This document shows positions 55,381-63,812 of a DNA stretch of 64,000 bases, piece after piece. The notes under the pieces are model-generated. The model was not told where the DNA came from, made no database searches, and worked only from the letters and a program-made list of their open reading frames with translations. Source of the DNA: Oscillospiraceae bacterium (lineage in GTDB: Bacteria; Bacillota; Clostridia; UBA1381; UBA9506); the NCBI GenBank assembly GCA_015069045.1, contig SVJJ01000008.1:17450-81449 (forward strand). The letters run 5' to 3'. A program made the translations under genes and the position numbers. Position 1 is the first letter of the stretch, and every line of letters starts with the position of its first letter.

Positions 55381-56253
55381 TTAATTTAAATAGAGCTGTT
55401 TTTTATATTCGCGTGGAGACATTCCCATTAATTTATTAAAATTTCTGTTAAAAGTAGAAAAATCATTATACCCGCATAATCCGTAAATTGCGGTGATTTT
55501 ATACCCCTTTTTTATATATGAAGTCGCTGCTTTAATACGGCAGATATTTAAGTAATTATTAAATGAATGTCCAGTAATTTTAAGAAAAAGAGCGCAGAAA
55601 TTACTTTTTGAGATGGCTGATATTTTTGAAATATCATCTAATGTAATTTTGTCTGCAAAATTATTTTCGATATATTCTACGCAGTGAAGAATAAATTGTT
55701 TGTTGTTTTCAAAGTGATCTGTTATATTGTGAACGGTTTTAGAAAAGTATTCGCGAGCAAGCATTGTAACAAGTAAATGTGTAGATGCTTGTACAGTATC
55801 GTGGTATGCAAAAGGTTTCTCGTCGAACTCTTTTAAAATATGTGCCATAATGCTTTCGATGTAAAAGATCTCGCCTGAATTTATGGTTATTTTTGGCTTT
55901 ATATATTCAATTTTGTTTGTTTGAAGAAAACGAAGGAAGTATTTTGTGAGTTTATTATTTGTATATTGTTTGTCAAATAATTCTTCCATGAAAGAAAGCG
56001 AATAAAATACAGTGTTGGGGGATGGGACAATGTAGTGTGCTACACCCGGTGGGATGATAAACATATCTCCTTGATTTAAATGTGCTGACTCATTTTCTAT
56101 ATGATGTTCAAGACTTCCTTTTGATATAAAATAGATCTGGAAATATTCATGTGTATGTGGTTTTTGAGCTTCTGTTACCTTGTCGATTTTTTGAATATGA
56201 AAGTTTTCAGCAGAGTTTTCATAATAAGATAGAACAAAATTCTTGATGTTCAC
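55381..56253 (-). CDS. AraC-family transcriptional regulator
   Basis: 290 residues: an N-terminal cupin sensor domain (HTHEYFQIYFISKGSLEHHI, GDMFIIPPGVAHYIV) and a C-terminal double helix-turn-helix (LDDISKISAISKSNFCALF, YGLCGYNDFSTFNRNFNKLM, GMSPREYKK). It is divergent from the AtuA-type operon, with two direct repeats between them, so it is the likely local activator, sensing a substrate of that operon. Confidence 0.92.
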   Translation of the reverse strand: MNIKNFVLSYYENSAENFHIQKIDKVTEAQKPHTHEYFQIYFISKGSLEHHIENESAHLNQGDMFIIPPGVAHYIVPSPNTVFYSLSFMEELFDKQYTNNKLTKYFLRFLQTNKIEYIKPKITINSGEIFYIESIMAHILKEFDEKPFAYHDTVQASTHLLVTMLAREYFSKTVHNITDHFENNKQFILHCVEYIENNFADKITLDDISKISAISKSNFCALFLKITGHSFNNYLNICRIKAATSYIKKGYKITAIYGLCGYNDFSTFNRNFNKLMGMSPREYKKQLYLN

Positions 56254-56291
56254 TTTAATTCACCTCTATTTGAATCATAACACAATTTAAT

Positions 56292-56328
56292 AATAAATGC
56301 AATATAAAAAAGAATAAATGCAATATAA
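56292..56328 (+). promoter_or_regulatory. Two direct repeats, likely AraC-type operator
   Basis: AATAAATGCAATATAA occurs at 56292-56307 and 56313-56328, exactly 21 bp apart (two helical turns). The second copy covers the -35 position of a -10 TAAAAT at 56345-56350, the arrangement of AraC-type class II activation (compare araI1/araI2). Confidence 0.72.
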
Positions 56329-56368
56329 TTAGCTATTAATGTGTTAAAATTTAAATGAGGTGAAAAAA

Positions 56369-57688
56369 ATGAAAATTGTTGCATTAAACGGACTTTTAGG
56401 CTACGGATACAATAAAGAGGCTTTAGACATTGCTTTTTCAGAGAAAGTTGATTATTTGGGTGTTGACGCCGGTTCAACAGACCCAGGACCATACTATTTA
56501 GGAAGCGGAAAATCCTTTACTGACAGAGGAGCGGTGAAACGAGACCTTGCTCTTGCTCTTCCTAAAGCCTTGGAGCACAAAGCACCATTTATAATAGGTA
56601 CAGCAGGGGGCGCGGGCAGCAGTGAACATGTGGCATGGCTTAAGGAGATTTTGGTTGAGATTGCACTTGAGAAAAATCTGAGCTTTAAGCTCGGCATAGT
56701 TTTAAGTGATGTTTCAGCGGAATATGTTATTGATAAATTTAAAAATGGAAAATTACTGAATATGAGTGATGAAATGCCTATAGATAATCAGGCTATAGAA
56801 GAAAGCACAAGAATTGTAAGCCAAATTGGTATTGCACCTATTATAGAACTGCTCAAAAAAGATGCTGATGTAATTATCTGTGGTCGTGCCTGTGACACGG
56901 CAATTTATGCTGCGCCCTGCATTTTTGAAGGATACCGAGAAGGTCTTGCTTTTCATATGGCAAAGATTATGGAGTGCGGTGCAATGTGTTCAGAACCCGT
57001 TGCGGCTGCAGATGTTATGCAGGCGTATATGTATGATGATTACTTTGAACTTCGCCCTGCAAATCCGATTCGCAGATGTACAGTTGACAGGGTGGCTGCA
57101 CATACACTTTATGAACAGTCAAATCCTTATTTAATATTTGAACCAGACGGGGTTTGTGACCTTACAAATTCTAAATTTATTCAGGTTGATGAAAGAACAG
57201 TCAGAGTTTCGGGTTCGGAGTTTAAAGAAGCGGAAGAAAAAACTTTAAAGCTTGAAGGTGTAAGGTGTGCAGGTTACAGAACAATTTGTCCGGCGACAAT
57301 TTATGACCCGAAAACCATAGAAAATTTCGATTTTATAATTGATACGGTAAAAGAATTTGTTAAAGAAAACACAAAAGAGACAATGCCATTGGACAGTTAT
57401 AAGATTTTCTTTAAAACAAGTGGCGGAAAAGAAAGTTCTATGGGCGTTGTATTAGATGTTGTAGGAAAAACGCAGGAAATTGCGGATACTGTGTGTGCTT
57501 TAGCCAGAAGCAGAATGCTTCACTGCGATTATGACGGAAGAAAGTCATCAGCAGGAAATCTTGCTTTTCCATTCTCGCCGTCGGATATTCACGTTGGCGA
57601 AGTTTATGAGTTCTCAATTTTCCACCTTGCTAAAGTGGATAGTTTACTTGAAACAGCAAAAATCATGATTGAGGAGGTAGGAAAATGA
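56369..57688 (+). CDS. AtuA-family protein (DUF1446-like)
   Basis: 439-residue protein of the acyclic-terpene-utilisation AtuA family, whose activity is not firmly known. Conserved-looking stretches: VDYLGVDAGSTDPGPYYLG, GTAGGAGSSEHVAWL, ADVIICGRACDTAIYAAPC and FEPDGVCDL. The start is the ATG after AGGTG; a GTG three codons before is possible. First gene of a five-gene operon; it overlaps the next gene by 4 nt. Arg codons are mostly AGA here, unlike neighbouring housekeeping genes. Confidence 0.82.
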   Translation: MKIVALNGLLGYGYNKEALDIAFSEKVDYLGVDAGSTDPGPYYLGSGKSFTDRGAVKRDLALALPKALEHKAPFIIGTAGGAGSSEHVAWLKEILVEIALEKNLSFKLGIVLSDVSAEYVIDKFKNGKLLNMSDEMPIDNQAIEESTRIVSQIGIAPIIELLKKDADVIICGRACDTAIYAAPCIFEGYREGLAFHMAKIMECGAMCSEPVAAADVMQAYMYDDYFELRPANPIRRCTVDRVAAHTLYEQSNPYLIFEPDGVCDLTNSKFIQVDERTVRVSGSEFKEAEEKTLKLEGVRCAGYRTICPATIYDPKTIENFDFIIDTVKEFVKENTKETMPLDSYKIFFKTSGGKESSMGVVLDVVGKTQEIADTVCALARSRMLHCDYDGRKSSAGNLAFPFSPSDIHVGEVYEFSIFHLAKVDSLLETAKIMIEEVGK

Positions 57689-57984
57689 AAAAGCTTATAG
57701 AATACACAAAAATCCTTCGTTCCAAAAACGCCGGACCGCTATTTATCACATTTGACCTTATTTTTAATACAAAAGAAGATATGGAATATGTGGAACAAAG
57801 GCTTAAAAAATCAGATGTTTCAAAGGTTTATGGTGTTGAAGAAGAAAAAATCGATATCATATCCTATGGAGTTGTAAATTCCATAAAAATAACTTTCCCA
57901 AGAAAAAATATAAGCGGAAGTTTAGCAGATAACGACATATACGGCTGTCAGCAACATATGCCACTTGCAAATATTGAAATATGA
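57685..57984 (+). CDS. DUF4387-type small protein, partner of AtuA-like protein
   Basis: 99 residues, matching the small domain (LRSKNAGPLFITFDLIFNT, SYGVVNSIKITFPR, ADNDIYGCQQHMPLANIEI) that follows AtuA-like proteins, either fused or as a separate gene. Overlaps both neighbours by 4 nt or less, implying a complex with the AtuA-like protein. Activity unknown. Confidence 0.8.
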   Translation: MKKLIEYTKILRSKNAGPLFITFDLIFNTKEDMEYVEQRLKKSDVSKVYGVEEEKIDIISYGVVNSIKITFPRKNISGSLADNDIYGCQQHMPLANIEI

Positions 57985-58001
57985 TGGAGGGGTCAGTTAT
58001 C

Positions 58002-59186
58002 ATGTATGCAGATAAAGATTATATAATCTCGTTAAGACATGAAATACACGAATATCCCGAAATTGGTTTTGAATTGCCTAAAACTATTGCAGTTGTAAAA
58101 AGAGAGCTTGATAAACTCGGAATAGAATATACAGAAAAATATGGAGAATCAAGTGTAGTAGGCATTATAAACCCTGACAAAGACCACTTCACAATCGGTA
58201 TTCGTGCAGATATGGACGCTTTGTTGATTGAAGAAAAGACAGATTTGCCTTTTAAATCAAAAATTAAAGGTCAGATGCACGCTTGCGGACACGATGCACA
58301 TACTGCTATGCTTTTGGGAACTGCTAAGGCTTTAAAAGCGATGGAAGAAAAAATAACCTGTCGTGTTATGCTTGTTTTTCAGCCGAGTGAAGAGGGAATA
58401 CGCAGTGGCGGTGAAGAACTTGTTAACGGCGGATTGATGGAAGATATTGATGTAATCGTAGGTTTGCACATAGAAAACTGGTTAGAAAGCGGTAAAATAG
58501 GAGTGTGTTCAGGTGCTTCGATGGCATCAAGCCGAAACTTCCGTGTTGATTTTTATGGTAGAACAGCACATGCGTCACTTCCTCAGACGGGTGCAGACGC
58601 ACTTGCAGCAGCGATCCGCACGTATAACAACATTCAGTATATGCTCACACGAGAAATAAACCCGTTCAGTAAGTATGTGTGCTCAATAGGTAAGCTTGAA
58701 GGCGGCACAACGCAGAATGTAGTTGCAGACCATTCATATATGCTTGGCACAATCCGTACATTTGATATGGAGCTTGACAGTTTCTTATTACGCAGAATTG
58801 GAGAAATCGCAAAAAATACTGCCAGTGAAACAGGAGTAGAGGCTGTTTTAGAAACCTCGCTTCAGGCGTATGTGGTGTATAATAATCCTTATATTTCAGA
58901 ACTTGTGTTAGAAAGTGCAAAAAAAGTTGCTTCAGGAATCCAAAAAATGCCTGAAAAATTAAGCAGCGAGGATTTTTCACATTATCTTACAAAAAAGCCT
59001 GGTGTATTCATCCGTTTGGGCACACGAAATGCGGAAAAAGGTTGTGTAACTCTTCCTCACAACAATGACTTTTTGATTGATGAAGAAGCTTTTGCAGTTG
59101 GCAGTGATACCTGTGTACAGTTTGTACTTGACAATATGAGCGGAATAGATATGGAAAAGGTCAAAGAATCTGATGAAAGGAAATAG
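58002..59186 (+). CDS. M20-family metal-dependent amidohydrolase (operon copy)
   Basis: 394 residues, peptidase M20D type. Metal motifs: QMHACGHDAHTAMLLGTA, FQPSEEGIRSGGEEL, and a C-terminal LPHNNDF in place of the usual MHxxxF pattern. The lid domain carries RTAHASLPQTGADAL. Predicted to hydrolyse an N-acyl or carbamoyl-type amide. GGAGGGG sits 9 nt before the chosen ATG; an ATG at 57981 overlaps the previous gene and puts this site inside. Lies between the AtuA pair and the dehydratase pair. Confidence 0.88.
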   Translation: MYADKDYIISLRHEIHEYPEIGFELPKTIAVVKRELDKLGIEYTEKYGESSVVGIINPDKDHFTIGIRADMDALLIEEKTDLPFKSKIKGQMHACGHDAHTAMLLGTAKALKAMEEKITCRVMLVFQPSEEGIRSGGEELVNGGLMEDIDVIVGLHIENWLESGKIGVCSGASMASSRNFRVDFYGRTAHASLPQTGADALAAAIRTYNNIQYMLTREINPFSKYVCSIGKLEGGTTQNVVADHSYMLGTIRTFDMELDSFLLRRIGEIAKNTASETGVEAVLETSLQAYVVYNNPYISELVLESAKKVASGIQKMPEKLSSEDFSHYLTKKPGVFIRLGTRNAEKGCVTLPHNNDFLIDEEAFAVGSDTCVQFVLDNMSGIDMEKVKESDERK

Positions 59187-59198
59187 AGGTGAAACTTT

Positions 59199-60116
59199 GT
59201 GATTAAAACAGAAACATATGAAAAGGCACTCTTTGAAACAATTAAACGCGGAGCAACAGAAATTTCTCCTGATGTAAAAGATGCTTTTATTAAGGCAATA
59301 GATAGAGAAGAAAATCCTGACGCTAAAAACGGATTAGAGGCTACACTAAAAAGTATGGAAATGTCAAAGGTGAGGGAAAATCCCCTTTGTGTTGATACAG
59401 GATGGCCGATATTCTATTTTAAAGTTGGTAACCAGTGTGAGTTAGAAGGCGGATTTGTAGAGCTTGAAAATGCAGCACGCCGTGCAGTTGCAAAGGCAAC
59501 AGAGCTTGGGTATTTAAGAGCCACTATGAAGCATCCTTTAACCGGATATGACCCGGGAAACAATATCGGCATGAATATTCCTGACTTTACATATCAGTTT
59601 GTGGATGGCGATGCAATAGAGATTTCATATGCGGCAAAAGGCGGCGGAAGTGAATGCTTCGGCGGAACAAGACACAGGATTGTAGCCTTTGCAGATGGAA
59701 TTAAAGGAATAGAAAAATTTGTAATCGACAGCTTCGTGGCATCAGCAAGAGCAGGTGCAGTTTGTCCACCGTCAGTTCTTGGCATTGGTATTGGAGGAAC
59801 GGCAAACGTAGCAGCAAATCTGGCAAAAGAGGCAGCTTGCTTAAGAACTGTTGGGTCAAAACATCCCGACCCGATGTTTGCAAAGATTGAAGAAGATTTG
59901 TACGAGGCTATAAACAGTCTGGGAATTGGCATTTTAGGTGCAGGCGGAAGTACTTCTGTGTTGGCTGTAAATGTAGAATATGCATACACTCATATAGCAG
60001 GAATTGCCTGTGCAACAAGTACTAACTGTATGGTTGCACGTCGTGCTTCTACAAGAATAAATGCAGATGGTTTGATAACCAAGATGATAAGTCCCAACTG
60101 GTTTGGTGACAGATAG
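59199..60116 (+). CDS. Class I fumarase/tartrate dehydratase alpha subunit
   Basis: 305 residues. Iron-sulfur hydro-lyase alpha subunit (TtdA/FumA N-terminal type). Cluster and active-site Cys are in NPLCVDTGWPIFYFKVG, GGGSECFGGTRHRI and ACATSTNCMVARRAST. GAGGTG precedes a GTG start. The beta subunit follows with a 14 nt frame overlap or clean start at 60127. Substrate could be fumarate, tartrate or another 2-hydroxy diacid; the operon favours a specialised one. Confidence 0.9.
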   Translation: MIKTETYEKALFETIKRGATEISPDVKDAFIKAIDREENPDAKNGLEATLKSMEMSKVRENPLCVDTGWPIFYFKVGNQCELEGGFVELENAARRAVAKATELGYLRATMKHPLTGYDPGNNIGMNIPDFTYQFVDGDAIEISYAAKGGGSECFGGTRHRIVAFADGIKGIEKFVIDSFVASARAGAVCPPSVLGIGIGGTANVAANLAKEAACLRTVGSKHPDPMFAKIEEDLYEAINSLGIGILGAGGSTSVLAVNVEYAYTHIAGIACATSTNCMVARRASTRINADGLITKMISPNWFGDR

Positions 60117-60126
60117 GAGGATCAAT

Positions 60127-60750
60127 ATGGCAGAATATCATTTAACAGCACCCCTGACAGATGAAGATGTGATGCAGCTTAAATTGGGTGATACCATTTA
60201 TATAAGTGGGGAATGTTTTACCTGTCGCTCAAGGCTTCAAAAATACATATTTGATGAAAATAATGTATTGCCCTTTGACACAAAAGACAGAAATATTTTA
60301 ATACATAATGGTCCCATTGTTGTGAAGGAAGACGGCAAATGGCGTCTTATTTCGTTTATGCCAACCTCAAGCATTCGATTTGAAAAATGGGGCGCAAAGA
60401 GCGTCTCTGAATGGGGACTTAAAATGATTGTTGGCAAAACCACTATGGGCGAAAATACAGCGAAAATGATGAAAGAAAAGAAATGTGTTCATGTTTCTCC
60501 GCGTTCAGTAAGTCCAAATCTTTGGATAGATTCAATAGAAGTACAAGATGTTTATTTATATGATGAACTGGGGAGAATAGAGGCAGCTTGGTTCTTTAAA
60601 TTAAACGACTTAGGACCGTTTATTGTTGATATTGATACGGAGGGAAATAATTATTTTGACCGTTTGGACAAAGATATCTCCGACAAAAAAGATGTAGTCT
60701 TAAAAAAACTTGGTATTGACGATTCATTTGAATTTACAAAGTTGTATTGA
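60127..60750 (+). CDS. Class I fumarase/tartrate dehydratase beta subunit
   Basis: 207 residues, C-terminal domain (TtdB/FumA C-terminal type) of the hydro-lyase. Visible: LTAPLTDEDVMQLKLGDTIY, SGECFTCRSRLQKYIF, HNGPIVVKEDGKWRLISFMP, GKTTMGENTAKMMKEK and AAWFFKLNDLGPFIVDID. AGGAGG precedes MAEYHL; an upstream start overlapping the alpha subunit lacks support. Last gene of the operon. Confidence 0.9.
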   Translation: MAEYHLTAPLTDEDVMQLKLGDTIYISGECFTCRSRLQKYIFDENNVLPFDTKDRNILIHNGPIVVKEDGKWRLISFMPTSSIRFEKWGAKSVSEWGLKMIVGKTTMGENTAKMMKEKKCVHVSPRSVSPNLWIDSIEVQDVYLYDELGRIEAAWFFKLNDLGPFIVDIDTEGNNYFDRLDKDISDKKDVVLKKLGIDDSFEFTKLY

Positions 60751-60756
60751 TTAATA

Positions 60757-60795
60757 AAGAGACAACTTATTCTGCGGAAGGGTTGTCTCTTGTTG
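60757..60795 (+). terminator. Terminator of the AtuA operon
   Basis: AAGAGACAAC pairs with GTTGTCTCTT around a 15 nt loop, followed by GTTGCATTTT. Confidence 0.72.
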
Positions 60796-60882
60796 CATTT
60801 TATGATATTATATTATTTAACAGTTTTTTGTTCCTGACTTGACACGAACTTTGTCGAATAATGAGGAAAAGGGGGAGAGTAT

Positions 60883-61272
60883 ATGAAAAAATTAATAATA
60901 TTTACCATTCTTGTGCTAATCTTCTTTGCTGTATTCGTTTGGATATCAATTTATAAAACAGATGATGCAATTATTGTAATTTCAATTGATGATGTTAATG
61001 GGATAACACCTGAAGAGGCCGAAAAGCTTTGTTTCTCCGTTTTTGGAAAGGAAGATAAAGAAACCGGGTTCCTTTTTTTATTTAGCGTTACAGGTGCTAT
61101 TGAACAAAAAAATAAACAGTATTATATTATTCGGATGTCATGGCTTGTAAATAACAGTCATTTGTCATATATCGGAGATTGTTTTGTTTCAGTTGACGGC
61201 AAAGAAATATATACCGGCATCGCCAATCCTCCGGAAGAATACATTATGGATAGCCTCATATGGTCTGAATAA
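60883..61272 (+). CDS. Membrane-anchored or secreted protein of unknown function
   Basis: 129 residues. An N-terminal hydrophobic anchor or signal (KLIIFTILVLIFFAVFVWI, residues 3-21) is followed by a small domain (DDAIIVISIDDVNGITPEEA, YIIRMSWLVNNSHLSYIGD, FVSVDGKEIYTGI). No lipobox. GGGGGAGAG precedes the ATG. No family recognised; the VSVDGKEIYTGI tail resembles secreted PepSY-like or small protein-interaction domains, a weak impression only. Confidence 0.65.
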   Translation: MKKLIIFTILVLIFFAVFVWISIYKTDDAIIVISIDDVNGITPEEAEKLCFSVFGKEDKETGFLFLFSVTGAIEQKNKQYYIIRMSWLVNNSHLSYIGDCFVSVDGKEIYTGIANPPEEYIMDSLIWSE

Positions 61273-61459
61273 TCAATATATAAATCAGATTGCTTAGAAG
61301 ATAAAAAATTACTAAAGATTATACCGATTGTCTCTGTCCTATATGAGTGTTGATGAACAAAAAATATACAATTTTAAATATAATTATGCATAAATAGAAT
61401 TGTTACTAACATAAAAAATTACGTTCCTTTACAAGTACATTTTGTGGAGGAACTATTTT

Positions 61460-62776
61460 ATGACTGGTTTTAATTCTAATTTCAATGATATTCAAAAGCA
61501 AATCTCTTTTGCAAATCTTACTGACGAGCAAATTTTGGAGTTGCTATCCATTTTGCAAACAAAGAGAAGTGAACAATCCAAACTAACAAAGGAAGAAAAG
61601 GTCTTTCTTCAATGTTGCAGAGAACGTAGGAGTTATTCTGCAAATAAGGATTTAGATACTGTTGTTTGTCCTATTTGTGGTTCAATCAAGATTATTAAGA
61701 ATGGCACAAAAAATGGCAGACAGAGATACAAATGTAAAGACTGTGCAAGAACTTTTGGGGATACCTTTGGTACTGTTGCTTTTCGCTCCAAATTATCTAT
61801 TGAAAAGTGGATTGAGTTTATCAAGTTAACTTTACAAGGGGAGAGTTGCCGTACCATAGCAAAAGAACTTGGTATCAACAAGCAGACAGTATTACACAAC
61901 AGACATAGGATATGTTCTGTTCTTCATCAGTTTGTGTGCAATCAAGACGATTTCAAGAGTTTAGCAGAGAGTGACGAGTATTACTATCCTTTGTCTTTCA
62001 AGGACATAAAAGCCCCAATGTTTTTCTTGAATACACTTGGCAGAATGCCATATACTCATAGAAATTACAAACAAAAACTCGAATATATTGAGAAACAAGG
62101 ATTTGACAATGCTTTCCTACAATCTCTCATTAAAAATGAAGAACAGGTTAGAAATGAGTTGCTTAACTACGTCAATGACGATGATTTAAAATCACAAGAA
62201 AAGTTCTCCAATGCCCTAAATGGTATGGATACAGAGAAAATTATTCAGGTCTTGAAGACATTGAATGAACAGCAGAAGAAAAAGAGAGGTATCAGCAATC
62301 AGCAAGTATGTAGTTTGTCTTGTGTTGATAGAAATAATAACCATTTCTTGCAAACTGTTTGTGTTGGCAGAATATGGGCAAGTCATATTGAAAAAACACT
62401 TTTACCACACTTTACGGAAGATACTGTTTTGATTACAGACAGCCACAGAGCATATAAGACGGTAGCAAACAAGCACAAGATACCATTAAAGCAAATTCCA
62501 AGCGGAAAGCATACAAGTGGTGGATATAGTCTTGGTCATATCAATGGTTATCACCACAATATAAGTGATTTTATGTATCTGTATCATGGTGTATCTTCCA
62601 AATTTCTTGACTACTACCTTGCACTATTCTATTGGGTTGAGAAGAACAAGCACAAATCCTATCTTGAACAAGCCTATGATATAATTACTCTGTTATCCAA
62701 TCAGGCTAAAAAGATACCACTTAACAAGTTTAAGGACAAGCCTATATCCTTTGACTTAAAAGGTATGTTAAGTTAA
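61460..62776 (+). CDS. IS1595-type transposase
   Basis: 438 residues, apparently intact. An N-terminal zinc ribbon (VVCPICGSIKIIKNGTKN, RYKCKDCARTFGD), a helix-turn-helix (CRTIAKELGINKQTVLHNRH) and an ISXO2-like DDE domain (SLSCVDRNNNHFLQ, VLITDSHRAYKTVA, then ISDFMYLYHGVSSKFLDYYL). GGAGG lies 9 nt before ATG 61460. I could not identify convincing terminal inverted repeats or target duplications, so the ends of the IS are not given. Confidence 0.85.
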   Translation: MTGFNSNFNDIQKQISFANLTDEQILELLSILQTKRSEQSKLTKEEKVFLQCCRERRSYSANKDLDTVVCPICGSIKIIKNGTKNGRQRYKCKDCARTFGDTFGTVAFRSKLSIEKWIEFIKLTLQGESCRTIAKELGINKQTVLHNRHRICSVLHQFVCNQDDFKSLAESDEYYYPLSFKDIKAPMFFLNTLGRMPYTHRNYKQKLEYIEKQGFDNAFLQSLIKNEEQVRNELLNYVNDDDLKSQEKFSNALNGMDTEKIIQVLKTLNEQQKKKRGISNQQVCSLSCVDRNNNHFLQTVCVGRIWASHIEKTLLPHFTEDTVLITDSHRAYKTVANKHKIPLKQIPSGKHTSGGYSLGHINGYHHNISDFMYLYHGVSSKFLDYYLALFYWVEKNKHKSYLEQAYDIITLLSNQAKKIPLNKFKDKPISFDLKGMLS

Positions 62777-62927
62777 CAATTTTGTTGATTTTATCTCTGT
62801 AACGTGACAAATGAGCAAAAGTATGATATAATATAGTCATAGATTGAAACTTTTTTCTAATTTATCAGTCTATATAGATAATAAAACAGTTAGACAAATA
62901 AGAATTTGACGTTCAATTTTCACTCTA

Positions 62928-62975
62928 CTAATGGTTGATTTCTCCCCTTTCAACCATTAGTTTGTGTTATTTTTC
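62928..62975 (+). terminator. Terminator-like hairpin after the transposase
   Basis: CTAATGGTTGA pairs with TCAACCATTAG around an 11 nt loop, followed by TTTGTGTTATTTTT. Confidence 0.65.
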
Positions 62976-63013
62976 TTAAAAGGTGCTACAATTAAAGTGA
63001 AAGGAGGTAGACT

Positions 63014-63622
63014 ATGGACCAAATCAAAATAGGAAAGTTTATTGCCGAGTGCAGAAAAAAGAAAAATCTTACACAAGCACAGTTGGCAGAAAAATTGAAT
63101 ATAACCGACAGAGCAATATCAAAATGGGAGACAGGCAAAGCAATGCCCGATTCCGATATTATGCTCGACCTTTGTTATATTCTTGGAATAAATGTAAATG
63201 AATTATTATGCGGGGAGATAATTGATATGGAACAAAAGGATGAACAATTAAATGAACTGATTTTTCAGATGGCAAAAAATGAGGAAAGATATCATAAACG
63301 ACTGCTGCATTCCGCATATGTGATTGTCGCAACCAGCCTAGTAGCACTTATTTGTCTGATGACTTTAATATCACTCCTTATCCCTGAATGTGGATTTCAA
63401 GACTTTTTGATAATAGTGTCTGTTATACTATTTATAATTCCTTGCATTATTGCTCTTAAATTTAAGGTAGAGACAGGGTATTATGAATGTAAGAACTGTC
63501 AACATATGTTTGTTCCTAACTATAAAGAGATTGCCTTGTTGATGCAAACGCCAACCAGAAGATTGTTGAAGTGTACTAAATGTGGAAAATGGACTTGGTG
63601 CAAAAAACTAACCAAGAAATAA
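63014..63622 (+). CDS. XRE-family regulator with membrane segments and zinc-ribbon tail
   Basis: 202 residues. An N-terminal XRE helix-turn-helix (KIGKFIAECRKKKNLTQAQL, ITDRAISKWETGKAMPDSDI, residues 5-55) is followed by a linker, two hydrophobic segments (residues about 100-150; VIVATSLVALICLMTLISLL, FLIIVSVILFIIPCIIALKF) and a C-terminal four-Cys zinc ribbon (YYECKNCQHMF...LKCTKCGKWTWCKK). It thus looks like a membrane-tethered DNA-binding protein. AAAGGAGG precedes the ATG. Likely target: itself or unseen neighbours. Confidence 0.85.
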   Translation: MDQIKIGKFIAECRKKKNLTQAQLAEKLNITDRAISKWETGKAMPDSDIMLDLCYILGINVNELLCGEIIDMEQKDEQLNELIFQMAKNEERYHKRLLHSAYVIVATSLVALICLMTLISLLIPECGFQDFLIIVSVILFIIPCIIALKFKVETGYYECKNCQHMFVPNYKEIALLMQTPTRRLLKCTKCGKWTWCKKLTKK

Positions 63623-63659
63623 ATTCCAATTTGTTGAACTAAATAGCATATATCCTATA

Positions 63660-63692
63660 GGAGCAAGGTTGAAATATACCTTGCTCCTTTTT
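63660..63692 (+). terminator. Terminator of the XRE regulator gene
   Basis: GGAGCAAGGT pairs with ACCTTGCTCC, followed by TTTTT. Confidence 0.88.
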
Positions 63693-63775
63693 ATTGGGTA
63701 TTCACCAAAAATGAATAAAAAGGTGATTTATGCATACCAATACTTATCTAATACAGAGACTACCGATTTTAAAAT

Positions 63776-63812
63776 AAAAAAGGATGTAAAAATTGTTTTT
63801 ACATCCTTTTAA
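63776..63812. terminator. Second terminator-like hairpin
   Basis: AAAAGGATGTAAAAA pairs with TTTTTACATCCTTTT around a 3 nt loop; usable from either strand. Confidence 0.75.

Noticed and set aside
61273..63013. Terminal inverted repeats of the IS1595-type element
   Set aside because: I compared both flanks by eye and found only weak, scattered similarity; no pair of repeats or target duplication was convincing.
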